DNA of 64,000 nt from positions 23,842 through 87,841 of the forward strand of contig JBJEJA010000038.1 of assembly GCA_051877575.1 (NCBI GenBank), read 5' to 3'. The DNA is from UBA2882 sp051877575 (lineage in GTDB: Bacteria; Bacillota; Clostridia; Lachnospirales; Lachnospiraceae). Both the position numbers and the translations under genes were made by a program. Shown here one piece after another: positions 1 through 9,312 of this stretch (position 1 is its first letter; every line of letters begins with the position of its first letter). The notes below the pieces were generated by a model, which saw only the letters and a list, made by a program, of their open reading frames with translations, was not told where the DNA came from and did no database searches.

Positions 1-186
1 AAAGTCATGCGCGCCAGCGTTTCCATTCATACCTCGATATGTCCGGAATGCGGCCGTTCCTATGTTTCAGGCGGAACCACCAACACACAGATTAAATATT
101 ATAATGAGGAAAATCCCTACCAACAGGATTTAAAAGCACAGGATGCTGCAAAATACAGCGGTATGCATGTGGATGCTGCCTGTTGA
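1..186 (+). CDS. C-terminal end of an unidentified protein with a CPEC knuckle (5' truncated by window edge)
   Basis: Frame 1 is open from the first base to a TGA at 184-186, giving about 61 residues. The tail contains a CPECG zinc-knuckle-like pair (C-x2-C) followed by a Tyr/Asn-rich stretch and ends in DAAC. A ribosome binding site and the start of the next gene lie only 16 bases past the stop, so the two are probably cotranscribed. I do not recognise the family. Only the end of the gene is in the window, so its function cannot be called. Confidence 0.55.
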   Translation, partial: KVMRASVSIHTSICPECGRSYVSGGTTNTQIKYYNEENPYQQDLKAQDAAKYSGMHVDAAC

Positions 187-202
187 TCGGAAAGGAATAT
201 CA

Positions 203-943
203 ATGAAAACATCAAGCACTCAATTAAAAGCAACGGCACGAGGTCATCTGTCCGGAAGGTATTCACTTTTGATCATAGCATTTATGATCGCAAGGATTAT
301 CATCAATATCCCTTCCATGATGATTTCTTATACCGCAGATCCTTACAGCAATACCGGCTATTTTTTGAATTTTGCCGTGACATTCATCTTATCTATTTTG
401 TCTGCAATTTTTGTAGTCGGTCATAACCGCATTTGCCTGCGTTATGCCGGAAGTGAAGAACCGGTAACCACTGCAGAGATGTGGTACGGTTTTAAAGGGC
501 ATGCAGATGAAATCATCATTGCATATTTTCTGATCTTTATCAGATATTTCGTTTGTGCACTCCCTTTTGCATTTGCACTTGTATTATGCACCATGATGCC
601 AAACGCTTTTTCCGTACTGTTTCTGGGCGCAGCCACTCTCTTTACCGCAATTATGTGCATAAAAATAGAACTGGACTATTCTCAGGTATTTTTCCTGATT
701 GCGGATTGCGTGCAGGAACGTCCGAAAGAACTGCTTGCACACAGCAAGCAGTTGATGGAAGGAAACCGCGGACGGCTGCTCTATATCCAGCTGAGCTTTA
801 TCGGAATGAGTCTGTTGAATCTTTTAACTTTCGGCTTTGCAATGTTTTGGGTTTATCCGTATATGAGAATGACTTATGCAGAATTTTACGTAGAACTGAA
901 ACAATCCCTTTTCCGGGAAACCGAAGGTTCTGACATGCAATAA
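203..943 (+). CDS. DUF975 family integral membrane protein
   Basis: A 246-residue membrane protein. The opening MKTSSTQLKATARGHLSGRY is typical of the DUF975 family: a short basic head followed by a 'G(R/K)Y' turn into the first helix. Roughly five to six hydrophobic segments follow. I start it at the ATG at 203 because AAAGGA sits 7 bases upstream; an in-frame ATG at 143 has no such site and lies inside the upstream gene. The end has the family-type 'PYMRMTYAEFY' element. DUF975 proteins are uncharacterised, so no function is inferred. Confidence 0.75.
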   Translation: MKTSSTQLKATARGHLSGRYSLLIIAFMIARIIINIPSMMISYTADPYSNTGYFLNFAVTFILSILSAIFVVGHNRICLRYAGSEEPVTTAEMWYGFKGHADEIIIAYFLIFIRYFVCALPFAFALVLCTMMPNAFSVLFLGAATLFTAIMCIKIELDYSQVFFLIADCVQERPKELLAHSKQLMEGNRGRLLYIQLSFIGMSLLNLLTFGFAMFWVYPYMRMTYAEFYVELKQSLFRETEGSDMQ

Positions 944-980
944 GTAAAGATGATCGATAAAGGCAATTATAACAAAAATA

Positions 981-1030
981 AATGCTATATTTCAAAGGAA
1001 ACCATTCCCGTGAGATATAGCATTTTTTAT
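981..1030. terminator. Bidirectional intrinsic terminator between the DUF975 gene and prfB
   Basis: AATGCTATAT at 981-990 pairs with ATATAGCATT at 1015-1024, followed by a T run on the plus strand. The convergent layout suggests that it stops both transcripts. Confidence 0.75.
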
Positions 1031-1054
1031 CACAATTGCTTTATTACAGCTTGA

Positions 1055-2168
1055 TTATACTTCTTTTGTCGCATTCCATTTCAGATAACTGTTGATGAAC
1101 AGATCCAATGCTCCGTCCAATACCGCATCCACATTTCCCGTTTCCGCATTGGTCCGGTGATCCTTCACCATCGTATAGGGTTGCATGACATAGGAACGAA
1201 TCTGGTTACCCCAGCCGATCTCCGTTACTTCACCGCGGATATCCGATAGTTTCTCTGCATTGGCTTCTTTCTGCAACATATACAGCTTTGCCTTCAGCAT
1301 CTGCATCGCTTTGTCCTTGTTCTGGAACTGGCTTCGCTCATTCTGACACTGTACTACAATTCCCGTAGGAATATGCGTAATACGAATTGCGGAAGATGTC
1401 TTGTTGATATGCTGTCCGCCCGCACCCGAGCTTCGGTAGGTATCGATTCGCAGATCATCTTCGTTGATCTCCACATCCAGATCCTCTTCAATATCCGGCA
1501 TAACATCCAGAGACACAAAGGACGTCTGCCTTTTTCCCTGTGCATTGAATGGAGAAATACGCACCAATCTGTGCACACCCTTTTCGGATTTGAGAAATCC
1601 GTAAGCATTCTGTCCGTTTACCTGGAAGGTCACGGATTTAATACCGGCTTCATCTCCGTCCAGATAATCCAGCACTTCAACCTGAAAGCCTTTTTTCTCC
1701 GCCCAACGGGTATACATACGATAAAGCATGGATGCCCAATCGCAGCTTTCCGTACCGCCGGCACCGGCATTTAATTTTAAAATGGCATTATAACCGTCAT
1801 ATTCATCGGAAAGCAATGTCTTGATACGGATATTATCCAATCCTGCAACAAAGCTGTCCAGTTCCTGCCTGATCTCGGGAATCATTTCCGGATCATTTTC
1901 TTCATATCCCATCTCGATCAGGACTTCAATATCTTCAAATTGGGTCTTTAATGTGTCATAAGTCTCCACATCATCTTTCAGACCCTTGCATTCTCTTGTA
2001 AGCTTTTGCGCCTCTTCCGCATCATTCCAGAAATCCGGCGTCTCCATCAGCCTTTCCAGTTCTTCAATCCGTTTTGACTTATTTGCTAAGTCAAAGTGAA
2101 TCCCTTACTTCCGCCAATGGTGTCTCATAAGTCATCAGTTCCTGTTTCATCTGATCTAATTCGACCAC
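1055..2168 (-). CDS. prfB: Peptide chain release factor 2 (RF2), made by +1 programmed frameshift
   Basis: RF2 recognises UGA/UAA and triggers peptidyl-tRNA hydrolysis on the ribosome. The product is assembled from two frames. A 25-codon first segment starts at GTG 2168 with AAGGTGGTG upstream and ends at an in-frame UGA (2093-2091). Shifting +1 at CTT-TGA-C joins it to the long frame, which continues DLANKSKRIEELERLMETPD. The fused protein is 370 residues, the usual RF2 length. The GGQ catalytic motif falls at residues 250-252 and the SPF stop-codon reading motif at 205-207, the same numbers as in E. coli RF2. It lies 19 bp downstream of secA on the same strand, a common clostridial arrangement. 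The frameshift makes expression autoregulatory. Confidence 0.96.
2090..2106 (-). promoter_or_regulatory. RF2 programmed +1 frameshift site
   Basis: On the minus strand the message reads AAGGGA (2106-2101), then CTT TGA C (2096-2090). This is the slippery Leu codon, the in-frame UGA and the 3' C found in most bacterial prfB genes, with a Shine-Dalgarno-like purine run just upstream. Low RF2 favours the shift and so restores RF2. Confidence 0.93.
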
Positions 2169-2187
2169 TTTGCGTCACCACCTTATT

Positions 2188-4749
2188 TTATGCTCTGCCG
2201 CAGCAGTTTTTATATTTTTTGCCGCTTCCGCAAGGACATGGAGCATTGGGATAGATTTTAGCATTTTCCCGCTTCATCGGTCCTTTTGTGCTTTCGTCTT
2301 TATTGGTACCGGTCACTTCGGCAACCTGCTCTCTCTCTACTTTTTGCTCTACGCGGACACTGAAGAGCAGTCTGACGGTGTCCTCCTTGATATTCTCTGT
2401 CATGGCATCAAACATTTCGTAAGCGCTCATTTTGTATTCTACGATCGGGTCCCGCTGTCCGTATGCCGCAAGGCCGACACCCTGACGCAGCTGGTCCATA
2501 TCATCAATATGGGTCATCCACTTGCGATCGATTACCTTTAAGAGAATCACGCGCTCCACTTCACGGATTGCTTCGGAATTGGGGAATTCCGCTTCCTTAC
2601 TCTCGTAAAGTCTTACCGCTTCTTCTTTTAACTGATGAAGCAGCTCATTTTTCTTCATGCCTTTCACCATACCGTGATTGAGCTGCTGCACGGGAATAAT
2701 GCTTCCCAGTACCTGATGAAGTTCTGTCAGATCCCAGTCATCGCTGTTACCGTCATCGGCTATACACATATTAACGGAATTTTCTACAATATCGGTAATC
2801 ATTTTGTAGATGGCATCCCGCATGCTTTCTCCGTCCAATACACGGCGGCGTTCTGCATAAATGATCTCTCTCTGTTCATTCATGACCTGATCATAATCCA
2901 GCAGATTTTTACGGATACCGTAGTTATTGCTCTCTATCTTCTTCTGTGCATTCTCGATAGCTTTGGACAACATCTTATGCTCGATCTGCTGTCCTTCCGG
3001 AATCCCCAACGCATTAAACATATCGATCATACGCTCGGAACCGAACAGACGCATCAGATCATCTTCCAGTGAAATGAAAAATCTGGATTCACCGGGGTCT
3101 CCCTGACGGCCCGCACGACCGCGCAGCTGATTATCGATACGGCGGGATTCATGACGCTCGGTACCGACAATCTTCAGACCGCCTGCTGCCTTCGCTTCAT
3201 CATCCAGCTTAATATCCGTACCACGGCCCGCCATATTGGTGGCAATCGTCACATGACCGTGAATACCGGCATCTGCAACAATCTCAGCCTCCAGCTCATG
3301 GAACTTGGCATTCAATACTTTATGGGGAATCCCTTCCTTACTGAGCATCTTGCTCAATTCCTCGGAGGCATCGATATTGATCGTACCGACCAATACGGGC
3401 TGCCCCTTCTGATAAGATGCTTTGACTTCATTTACAACCGCTTTCAATTTTTCTCTTCTGGTCTTATATACCGCATCCTGCCAATCGATCCTGGCTACAG
3501 GTTTATTGGTGGGAATTTCAATAACATCCATCGCATAGATATCGCGGAACTCTTTTTCCTCCGTCAAAGCGGTACCTGTCATACCGGCTTTCTTTTCAAA
3601 TTTATTAAAGAAGTTCTGGAATGTAATGGTTGCCAGCGTCTTACTCTCGCGTTTTACTTTTACATGCTCTTTTGCCTCTATGGCCTGATGCAGACCGTCC
3701 GAGTAACGCCGTCCCGGCATGATACGTCCCGTAAACTCATCAACGATCAATACCTGATCATCTTTTACCACATAATCCTGATCTCTCGTCATCAGGTTGT
3801 GGGCGCGGAGTGCCAGAATTGTATTGTGCTGGATCTCCAGATTTTCGGGATCGGCAAGGTTTTCGATATTGAAGAATTTCTCAACCTTTGACACACCTTC
3901 CGCAGTCAGGTTGACTGTCTTATCTTTTTCGTTGACGATAAAATCTCCGGTCTCTTCCTGCTCGATACCCATGAGGATATCCATTTTAGACTGTTCTTCC
4001 AGATCCTTACCACGTTTTAACTGCAGCGCAAGAATATTGCATGCCTCATAAATGCGTGTGGACTTACCGCTCTGACCGGAAATGATCAACGGTGTACGGG
4101 CTTCATCGATCAAAACCGAGTCCACCTCGTCGATGATCGCATAATGCAGATCACGAAGCACCAGCTGCTCTTTATAAATAACCATGTTGTCACGAAGATA
4201 ATCAAAGCCTAACTCGTTGTTTGTGACATAGGTAATATCACAATTATAGGCTTCCCTTCTTTCGTCGGATTTCATGGAGTTCAGTACAACACCGACCTTC
4301 AGTCCCAGAAACTCATGTACCTGCCCCATCCACTCGGCATCACGCTTTGCCAGATAGTCATTGACCGTTACCACATGCACGCCTTTGCCTTCCAGCGCAT
4401 TCAGATATGCCGGAAGGGTAGATACCAGCGTCTTACCTTCACCGGTACGCATCTCTGCGATACGCCCCTGATGGAGAATAACACCGCCGATCAGCTGTAC
4501 CCGGTAGTGTTCCATATTCAGAACCCTTCTGGCAGCTTCCCTGACCGTTGCAAATGCCTCCGGCAACAGATCATCAAGTGTTTCACCTTCCGCCAGCCTG
4601 TTCTTGTATTCCTTGGTCTTATTTTTTAATTCTTCATCCGACAACGCCATCATGGTATCTCGGAGAGCCTCGATTTTATCCACGATGGGATAAATCCTTT
4701 TTAACTCCCTCTCACTGTGCGTTCCGAATACTTTTTCTACAACATTCAT
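2188..4749 (-). CDS. secA: Preprotein translocase ATPase SecA
   Basis: The motor ATPase of the Sec pathway, peripheral on the inner face of the membrane at SecYEG. The start is placed at the ATG giving MNVVEKVFGT with AGGAG 7 bases upstream, so the protein is 853 residues. Walker A is MRTGEGKT around residues 100-107, the DEAD-type box is IIDEVDSVLIDEARTP, the helicase motif GRAGRQGDPG is present, and the C-terminal SEC-C zinc motif CPCGSGKKYKNCC is intact. All features of a full-length SecA are seen. prfB follows directly. Confidence 0.98.
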   Translation of the reverse strand: MNVVEKVFGTHSERELKRIYPIVDKIEALRDTMMALSDEELKNKTKEYKNRLAEGETLDDLLPEAFATVREAARRVLNMEHYRVQLIGGVILHQGRIAEMRTGEGKTLVSTLPAYLNALEGKGVHVVTVNDYLAKRDAEWMGQVHEFLGLKVGVVLNSMKSDERREAYNCDITYVTNNELGFDYLRDNMVIYKEQLVLRDLHYAIIDEVDSVLIDEARTPLIISGQSGKSTRIYEACNILALQLKRGKDLEEQSKMDILMGIEQEETGDFIVNEKDKTVNLTAEGVSKVEKFFNIENLADPENLEIQHNTILALRAHNLMTRDQDYVVKDDQVLIVDEFTGRIMPGRRYSDGLHQAIEAKEHVKVKRESKTLATITFQNFFNKFEKKAGMTGTALTEEKEFRDIYAMDVIEIPTNKPVARIDWQDAVYKTRREKLKAVVNEVKASYQKGQPVLVGTINIDASEELSKMLSKEGIPHKVLNAKFHELEAEIVADAGIHGHVTIATNMAGRGTDIKLDDEAKAAGGLKIVGTERHESRRIDNQLRGRAGRQGDPGESRFFISLEDDLMRLFGSERMIDMFNALGIPEGQQIEHKMLSKAIENAQKKIESNNYGIRKNLLDYDQVMNEQREIIYAERRRVLDGESMRDAIYKMITDIVENSVNMCIADDGNSDDWDLTELHQVLGSIIPVQQLNHGMVKGMKKNELLHQLKEEAVRLYESKEAEFPNSEAIREVERVILLKVIDRKWMTHIDDMDQLRQGVGLAAYGQRDPIVEYKMSAYEMFDAMTENIKEDTVRLLFSVRVEQKVEREQVAEVTGTNKDESTKGPMKRENAKIYPNAPCPCGSGKKYKNCCGRA

Positions 4750-4905
4750 TTCTGTCGCTCCTATATTGCAGGGAACAAAATCTATTCCCCCTTTTAAAAA
4801 CCTAAAGCCTATTGTAACAGATTTGCCTATCGGTTTCAATAATAAGCCCTGTGACCATTCCATAAATTTTTTATGAACAAAGTGTAAAAGCCCCTTCCCT
4901 TTGCG

Positions 4906-4934
4906 TTGCTTTTTGCCCTGAATAGTGATATTAT
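4906..4934 (+). promoter_or_regulatory. SigA-type promoter of the ptb-buk operon
   Basis: TTGCTT (4906-4911), a 17-bp spacer, then TATTAT (4929-4934), about 70 bp before ptb. Confidence 0.65.
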
Positions 4935-5004
4935 TTTAACGAATGCGGTATACTTAAAACCGCAAATTGAAAGAAGAAAGTAAAGAAGAAAGAGGTAGGG
5001 TCAA

Positions 5005-5925
5005 ATGACAAAGAGTTTTGATGAGTTAATCGCCAAATTAGACGGTTGCCCGCTGAAAAAAGTATCCGTTGCCGTTGCACAGGATGCTCCCGTTCTGGAA
5101 GCAGTGAAAGTCGCAAAGGAACGTAACATTGCAGATGCAATTCTGGTAGGCGACGAAGATAAGATCAGAGAAATCGCCGCATCCATCAATATGGATTTAT
5201 CCGATTATGAAATTATCGATGAAAAAGATATTACAGAAGCCGCAAGAAAAGCAGTTTCCCTCGTTCACGAAGGAAAAGCCGATATGTATATGAAAGGAAT
5301 GATCGATACCAAGGGCTTCTTAAAGAGCGTATTGGATAAAGAAGTCGGTCTTCGTACCGGCAAACCGTTATCCCATGTATGTGTATTTGATGTGGAAGGC
5401 ATTGACCACTTATTATTCTTATCCGATGTTGCATTTATGCCTTATCCGACACTTGAGGATAAAGTAGCGATTATCAATCACACCGTTGAAATCTGCCATG
5501 CATGCGGCATCCCGAATCCCAAGGTTGCTCCCCTTGCAGCGGTTGAAGTTGTGAATCCCAAAATGCCTGTTACCGTCGAGGCGGCAGAGCTTACTAAAAT
5601 GAATGAAGAAGGAAAGATTACCGGCTGTATCGTTGACGGTCCCCTTTCCTTAGACCTTGCAATCTGCCCCGAAGCTGCACAGCATAAAGCAGGTGCTTCC
5701 GACCGTAAGATCGTCGGCGATGCAGATGTATTAATTTTCCCCGATATCCATGCGGGAAACCTTGTATACAAGGCAATGGTACATACCGCTAAAATGGTAA
5801 ACGGCAATATGCTGACAGGTACAAAGGCTCCCGTTATCCTGACAAGCCGTTCCGACTCCGTTGATGTAAAAGTAAACTCTCTGGCACTGGGTGCTGTCGT
5901 ATCCGATTTTATGAAAAATAACTAA
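5005..5925 (+). CDS. ptb: Phosphate butyryltransferase
   Basis: Converts butyryl-CoA plus phosphate to butyryl phosphate and CoA, the first half of the ptb-buk route to butyrate. The 306-residue product belongs to the phosphotransacetylase/phosphotransbutyrylase family. Family features include the early VAVAQDAPVLEAVKVAKERN segment, GMIDTKGFLKSVLDKE in the middle and the C-terminal 'LIFPDIHAGNLVYKAM' block. Length is normal for Ptb (about 300). It starts at an ATG 9 bases after GAGGTAGGG. buk begins 20 bp after its stop, which strongly favours Ptb over a general phosphotransacetylase. Confidence 0.95.
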   Translation: MTKSFDELIAKLDGCPLKKVSVAVAQDAPVLEAVKVAKERNIADAILVGDEDKIREIAASINMDLSDYEIIDEKDITEAARKAVSLVHEGKADMYMKGMIDTKGFLKSVLDKEVGLRTGKPLSHVCVFDVEGIDHLLFLSDVAFMPYPTLEDKVAIINHTVEICHACGIPNPKVAPLAAVEVVNPKMPVTVEAAELTKMNEEGKITGCIVDGPLSLDLAICPEAAQHKAGASDRKIVGDADVLIFPDIHAGNLVYKAMVHTAKMVNGNMLTGTKAPVILTSRSDSVDVKVNSLALGAVVSDFMKNN

Positions 5926-5945
5926 GAAAGAGCGAGGTAATACAA

Positions 5946-7013
5946 ATGTCCATTAAAAGTCTGATTATCAATCCCGGCTCCACTTCCACCAAAATCGGTG
6001 TGTTTGAAGACGAGACTTTATTATTTGAAGAAACCCTGAGACATTCTACCGAGGAAATTGCAAGCTACGCTTCCATCGTAGATCAGAAGGACTTCCGTAA
6101 AAACATCATTTTGAATTTGCTTGATTCCAAAAACTTTGATATCAAATCCCTTGATGTGGTTGTAGGCCGCGGCGGTATGTTAAAACCCATTCCCGGCGGT
6201 ACTTATGCTGTAAGCGATGACTTGTTAGAGGATCTGAAGATCGGTGTTCAGGGACAGCATGCTTCCAATCTGGGCGGTATCCTGGCAAGAGAAATCGGCG
6301 ATTCCATCGGTGTTCCCTCTTATATTGTCGATCCGGTTGTCGTAGATGAACTGGAAGACATCGCGAGATATTCGGGTGTACCGGAACTTCCCCGTACCAG
6401 CGTTTTCCATGCTTTAAACCAGAAAGCAGTTGCAAAACGTTACGCAAAAGAAATCGGTAAAGCCTATGACTCTCTGAATCTGGTTGTTGTACATATGGGC
6501 GGCGGCGTATCCGTAGGCGCTCACAGACAGGGCAAGGTCGTTGATGTATTCAACGCTCTGGACGGCGACGGTGCATTTTCTCCGGAAAGAGCCGGTGCAG
6601 TTCCTTCCGGCGCACTGATCAAAATGTGCTTCTCCGGCAAATATAACGAAAAAGAAGTATATAAAAAGATCTGCGGTAACGGCGGTTTCAATGCATATCT
6701 CGGCACAAACGATATGAGAGATGTTGAAAAAATGGCTTCCGAAGGAAAGGAAGATGCAATCAAACTGCGCGCCGCATTTATCCAGCAGGTAGCAAAGGAT
6801 ATCGGCTCCATGGCATGTGTCTTAAACGGTAAGGTTGATCAGATCATCGTAACCGGCGGTATCGCATATGACAAAGGCGTTGTAGCCGGATTAAAGGAAA
6901 AATGCGAATGGATGGCTCCCTTTACCGTATATCCCGGTGAGGATGAACTTCTGGCACTGGCTCAGGGCGCAATCCGCGTTATGACCGGCGAAGAAGAAGC
7001 TATGAAATACTAA
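5946..7013 (+). CDS. buk: Butyrate kinase
   Basis: Transfers phosphate from butyryl phosphate to ADP, releasing butyrate and ATP. It is a 355-residue ASKHA-fold acetate/butyrate kinase: the phosphate-1 motif NPGSTSTKIGVFE sits at the N-terminus, VVHMGGGVSVGAHRQGKVVD is the central block, and IIVTGGIAYDKG is the adenosine-side motif. Length fits Buk (about 355) rather than acetate kinase (about 400). Its own GAGGTAAT ribosome site lies between it and ptb. Together with the thl-etfA operon at 15-21 kb this completes acetyl-CoA to butyrate. Confidence 0.95.
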   Translation: MSIKSLIINPGSTSTKIGVFEDETLLFEETLRHSTEEIASYASIVDQKDFRKNIILNLLDSKNFDIKSLDVVVGRGGMLKPIPGGTYAVSDDLLEDLKIGVQGQHASNLGGILAREIGDSIGVPSYIVDPVVVDELEDIARYSGVPELPRTSVFHALNQKAVAKRYAKEIGKAYDSLNLVVVHMGGGVSVGAHRQGKVVDVFNALDGDGAFSPERAGAVPSGALIKMCFSGKYNEKEVYKKICGNGGFNAYLGTNDMRDVEKMASEGKEDAIKLRAAFIQQVAKDIGSMACVLNGKVDQIIVTGGIAYDKGVVAGLKEKCEWMAPFTVYPGEDELLALAQGAIRVMTGEEEAMKY

Positions 7014-7052
7014 GTTTTTTACTTACTGCTTATATACGAAAGGAAAAACAGC

Positions 7053-7457
7053 ATGACAAAAAAAGAGTTAGCAATTGCTTATCACGACAAAAAGTATAAT
7101 TGCGCCCAGGCAGTGGCAATGGCTTTTGCCGATGAGGTTGGTGCAGACAAGGAAATGCTCTTTAAAGTCTGCGAAAGCTGCGGTCTCGGTATGGGAGGCA
7201 TGGAAGGTACCTGCGGTGCCGTAACCGGTGCAGTTATTCTTGCGGGACTCAAAAACAGTGACGGCGATCTGGATGCCCCGAAGACCAAAGCCGCTACTTA
7301 TCAGTTATCCAAAGAAATTCTGAAGCAGTTTCAGGAAAAGAACGGTTCTACCGTATGTAAGGATTTAAAGGGTGTCGAAACAGGCAAAGTCCTTCGTTCC
7401 TGCCCCGATTGCATTATGGATGCCGTTGAAATTGTGGAGAATGTATTGGAGCTGTAA
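7053..7457 (+). CDS. C_GCAxxG_C_C family protein (putative redox-active)
   Basis: A 134-residue protein with the family's cysteine pattern: YNCAQAV near residue 17, CESCGLGMGGMEGTCGAVTG around residues 47-66, then a late CPDC. This family (DV_1555 type) is widespread in anaerobes; the conserved cysteines suggest metal or redox chemistry but no activity is established. It is 39 bp downstream of buk on the same strand with GAAAGGAAA before the ATG, and a terminator follows, so it looks like the last gene of the ptb-buk transcript. Confidence 0.85.
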   Translation: MTKKELAIAYHDKKYNCAQAVAMAFADEVGADKEMLFKVCESCGLGMGGMEGTCGAVTGAVILAGLKNSDGDLDAPKTKAATYQLSKEILKQFQEKNGSTVCKDLKGVETGKVLRSCPDCIMDAVEIVENVLEL

Positions 7458-7480
7458 CAACTTTATAAATTATATAAAAT

Positions 7481-7523
7481 CCGACCGGTCTGCATGATAA
7501 CAACATGCCGGTCGGTATTTTAT
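7481..7523 (+). terminator. Intrinsic terminator of the ptb-buk operon
   Basis: CCGACCGG (7481-7488) pairs with CCGGTCGG (7508-7515), extended inward by GCATG/CATGC, followed by TATTTTATA. Confidence 0.85.
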
Positions 7524-7570
7524 AACCATTCGTAGTCTTGAGATTTCATTATCGTTTGAGGAGTTTTCTT

Positions 7571-9043
7571 ATGTGGAGTTATATATGGACAACGCTATTC
7601 CTATTGATTTGCGTTTTAGATATCACGCATGTCATTGACCTTTCAAAGAAAAAATGGCTGATCCCATATCTGTTTTTGGCACCTCATCTGCCTCTGTTGG
7701 CAGTATGTGTGTTAAACGGCTATCCGCAGCCTTCCGGCATCGCTGCTGCACTGTTTATGTTTTCAGGTATTTTCTTCCAGCTCTACACCACGCTGCGCCT
7801 GCACCTGCACAGAAGAGGAAAAAATGAAAGCGGAAGTATGCGTATCGGTATTCTTTACGGCGGACGAAATCTGATCCATACGGGATTGACCGGGCTTTAC
7901 CTTCTCCCCGTCTGGTATCTGATCTGTTTTCTGCCGGATATGTTTCATTCCCTGCCTTACCGGAATCCATATCATATACTGACCTACAATAAAATGAATT
8001 CCCTTTGGATTGCCTTGGAAGTGATCTATGCCGTCATTTTTGTATGGCTGTTTCTGATTAACGGATGCCTGCGTATCTTTTTTGCATCCCGGAATCTGGG
8101 TATTACGAAGCGCCTGTTTATTCTGCTGTTTATGTGGGTTCCTTTCGTCCAGTTGTATCTGGCTCATATCATGTGCCGGGCTGCCAAGGATGAATACCTG
8201 GTGGCGGTCAGCCGCAGGGATCTGGAAGCCTTTACCGTGGAAGATGACAGTTGTGCCACCCGCTATCCTCTGGTTATGGTTCACGGGATCGGTTTCCGGG
8301 ATCTGCGTTATTTCAACTACTGGGGCAGAATCCCCATGATCTTAAAGAAGCATGGCGCAAATGTTTCCTATGGTCACAACAAGGCCTGGGGCAGTCTGGA
8401 AGAAAATTCCCGGTTAATCGCCGAAAACATCGACAAGGTATTAGCAGAGACTAACTGTGAAAAGGTCAATCTCATCGCACACTCCAAGGGCGGGCTTGAC
8501 TGTCGTTATCTGATCTCTACCATGGGATACGGAGACAAGGTTGCTTCTCTGACCACGATTAACACACCCCATTACGGTTCCGAACTCGTCAGCATCTTAA
8601 ACAGGCTTCCTGACAGTGTATATCGCTTTATTACAAATTGTATTAACCGTTTATTTGCCGTAGCGGGTGATGATACGCCCGACTGCTATACCTCCAGCAA
8701 GGAATTAAGCCCGGAATTTTGCATACAGTTTAATCAGGACAACCCGGATGTGCCCGGTGTCTATTATCAGAGCTACGGCTCCGTCATGAAATCCTGTTTC
8801 AGCGACTCCCTGCTTTCTGTTCCTTATCTGCTCATGTGCACCTGCAAGGGTCGCGCAAATGACGGTCTGGTAGATGCCTCCAGCATGGAATGGGGCGATT
8901 TTAAAGGTATTCTCCAAAATAAATATCACCGCGGCATTTCCCACGGTGACATGATCGATCTGAAACGTGAAGACATCAAAGGATTTGACGTCCTTAACAC
9001 TTTCTATGAAATTGTTTTAAACTTAAAGAAAATGGGCTTTTAA
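7571..9043 (+). CDS. Membrane-anchored alpha/beta hydrolase (lipase/esterase-like)
   Basis: About 490 residues. The first 200 residues hold five or six hydrophobic segments; the rest is an alpha/beta hydrolase domain. The oxyanion-loop motif PLVMVHGIGFRD is followed by the nucleophile elbow LIAHSKGGLD (A-H-S-K-G, a G/AxSxG variant with Ser nucleophile), as in bacterial triacylglycerol lipases and EstA/LipB-like esterases. The late 'NDGLVDASSMEWG' and 'GISHGDMIDLKR' elements probably carry the acid and His. I use ATG 7571 with GAGGAG 9 bases upstream; a TTG at 7538 in the same frame has no good site. It overlaps the convergent small gene by 4 bp. The substrate is unknown. Confidence 0.8.
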   Translation: MWSYIWTTLFLLICVLDITHVIDLSKKKWLIPYLFLAPHLPLLAVCVLNGYPQPSGIAAALFMFSGIFFQLYTTLRLHLHRRGKNESGSMRIGILYGGRNLIHTGLTGLYLLPVWYLICFLPDMFHSLPYRNPYHILTYNKMNSLWIALEVIYAVIFVWLFLINGCLRIFFASRNLGITKRLFILLFMWVPFVQLYLAHIMCRAAKDEYLVAVSRRDLEAFTVEDDSCATRYPLVMVHGIGFRDLRYFNYWGRIPMILKKHGANVSYGHNKAWGSLEENSRLIAENIDKVLAETNCEKVNLIAHSKGGLDCRYLISTMGYGDKVASLTTINTPHYGSELVSILNRLPDSVYRFITNCINRLFAVAGDDTPDCYTSSKELSPEFCIQFNQDNPDVPGVYYQSYGSVMKSCFSDSLLSVPYLLMCTCKGRANDGLVDASSMEWGDFKGILQNKYHRGISHGDMIDLKREDIKGFDVLNTFYEIVLNLKKMGF

Positions 9044-9252
9044 AGCTCAAATTCATCATAAAGAGCCTGTCTGTAATCTTCATTGGACACGGCTCTTTGC
9101 ACATCATCCTGCCTGCCGTTCTCAATCAATTTTGCAGAAAGCTGTTTCATCCGCAGCTCATCCTGTGCTGCTTTGCTGATATCATCCTGTATCCCAACTT
9201 CAATTCCTTCGTTGATAATACTCATGCCTACGCTCTGATTCATTCCGTCCAT
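9040..9252 (-). CDS. Small hypothetical protein (70 aa)
   Basis: Starts MDGMNQSVGMSII with a strong GGAGGT 6 bases upstream of the ATG. The sequence is charged and predicted helical, ending VQRAVSNEDYRQALYDEFEL. That tail loosely resembles the C-terminal ends of Rpn/PD-(D/E)XK transposase-like proteins, but the match is too weak for a family call. Its stop codon overlaps the stop of the convergent hydrolase gene. The ribosome binding site is the best argument that it is real. Confidence 0.55.
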   Translation of the reverse strand: MDGMNQSVGMSIINEGIEVGIQDDISKAAQDELRMKQLSAKLIENGRQDDVQRAVSNEDYRQALYDEFEL

Positions 9253-9312
9253 CCTGTTACCTCCGTTTTTGAAATTAGTATGTTCAAAATGAATCCACAT
9301 TATTCCGTTACC

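Noticed and set aside
3151..3891. Long open frame on the plus strand inside secA
   Set aside because: It is antisense to conserved SecA motifs, has no ribosome site, and its product resembles no known protein.
5478..5807. Antisense frames in ptb and buk
   Set aside because: The enzymes' conserved motifs are on the plus strand; these minus-strand frames lack ribosome sites.
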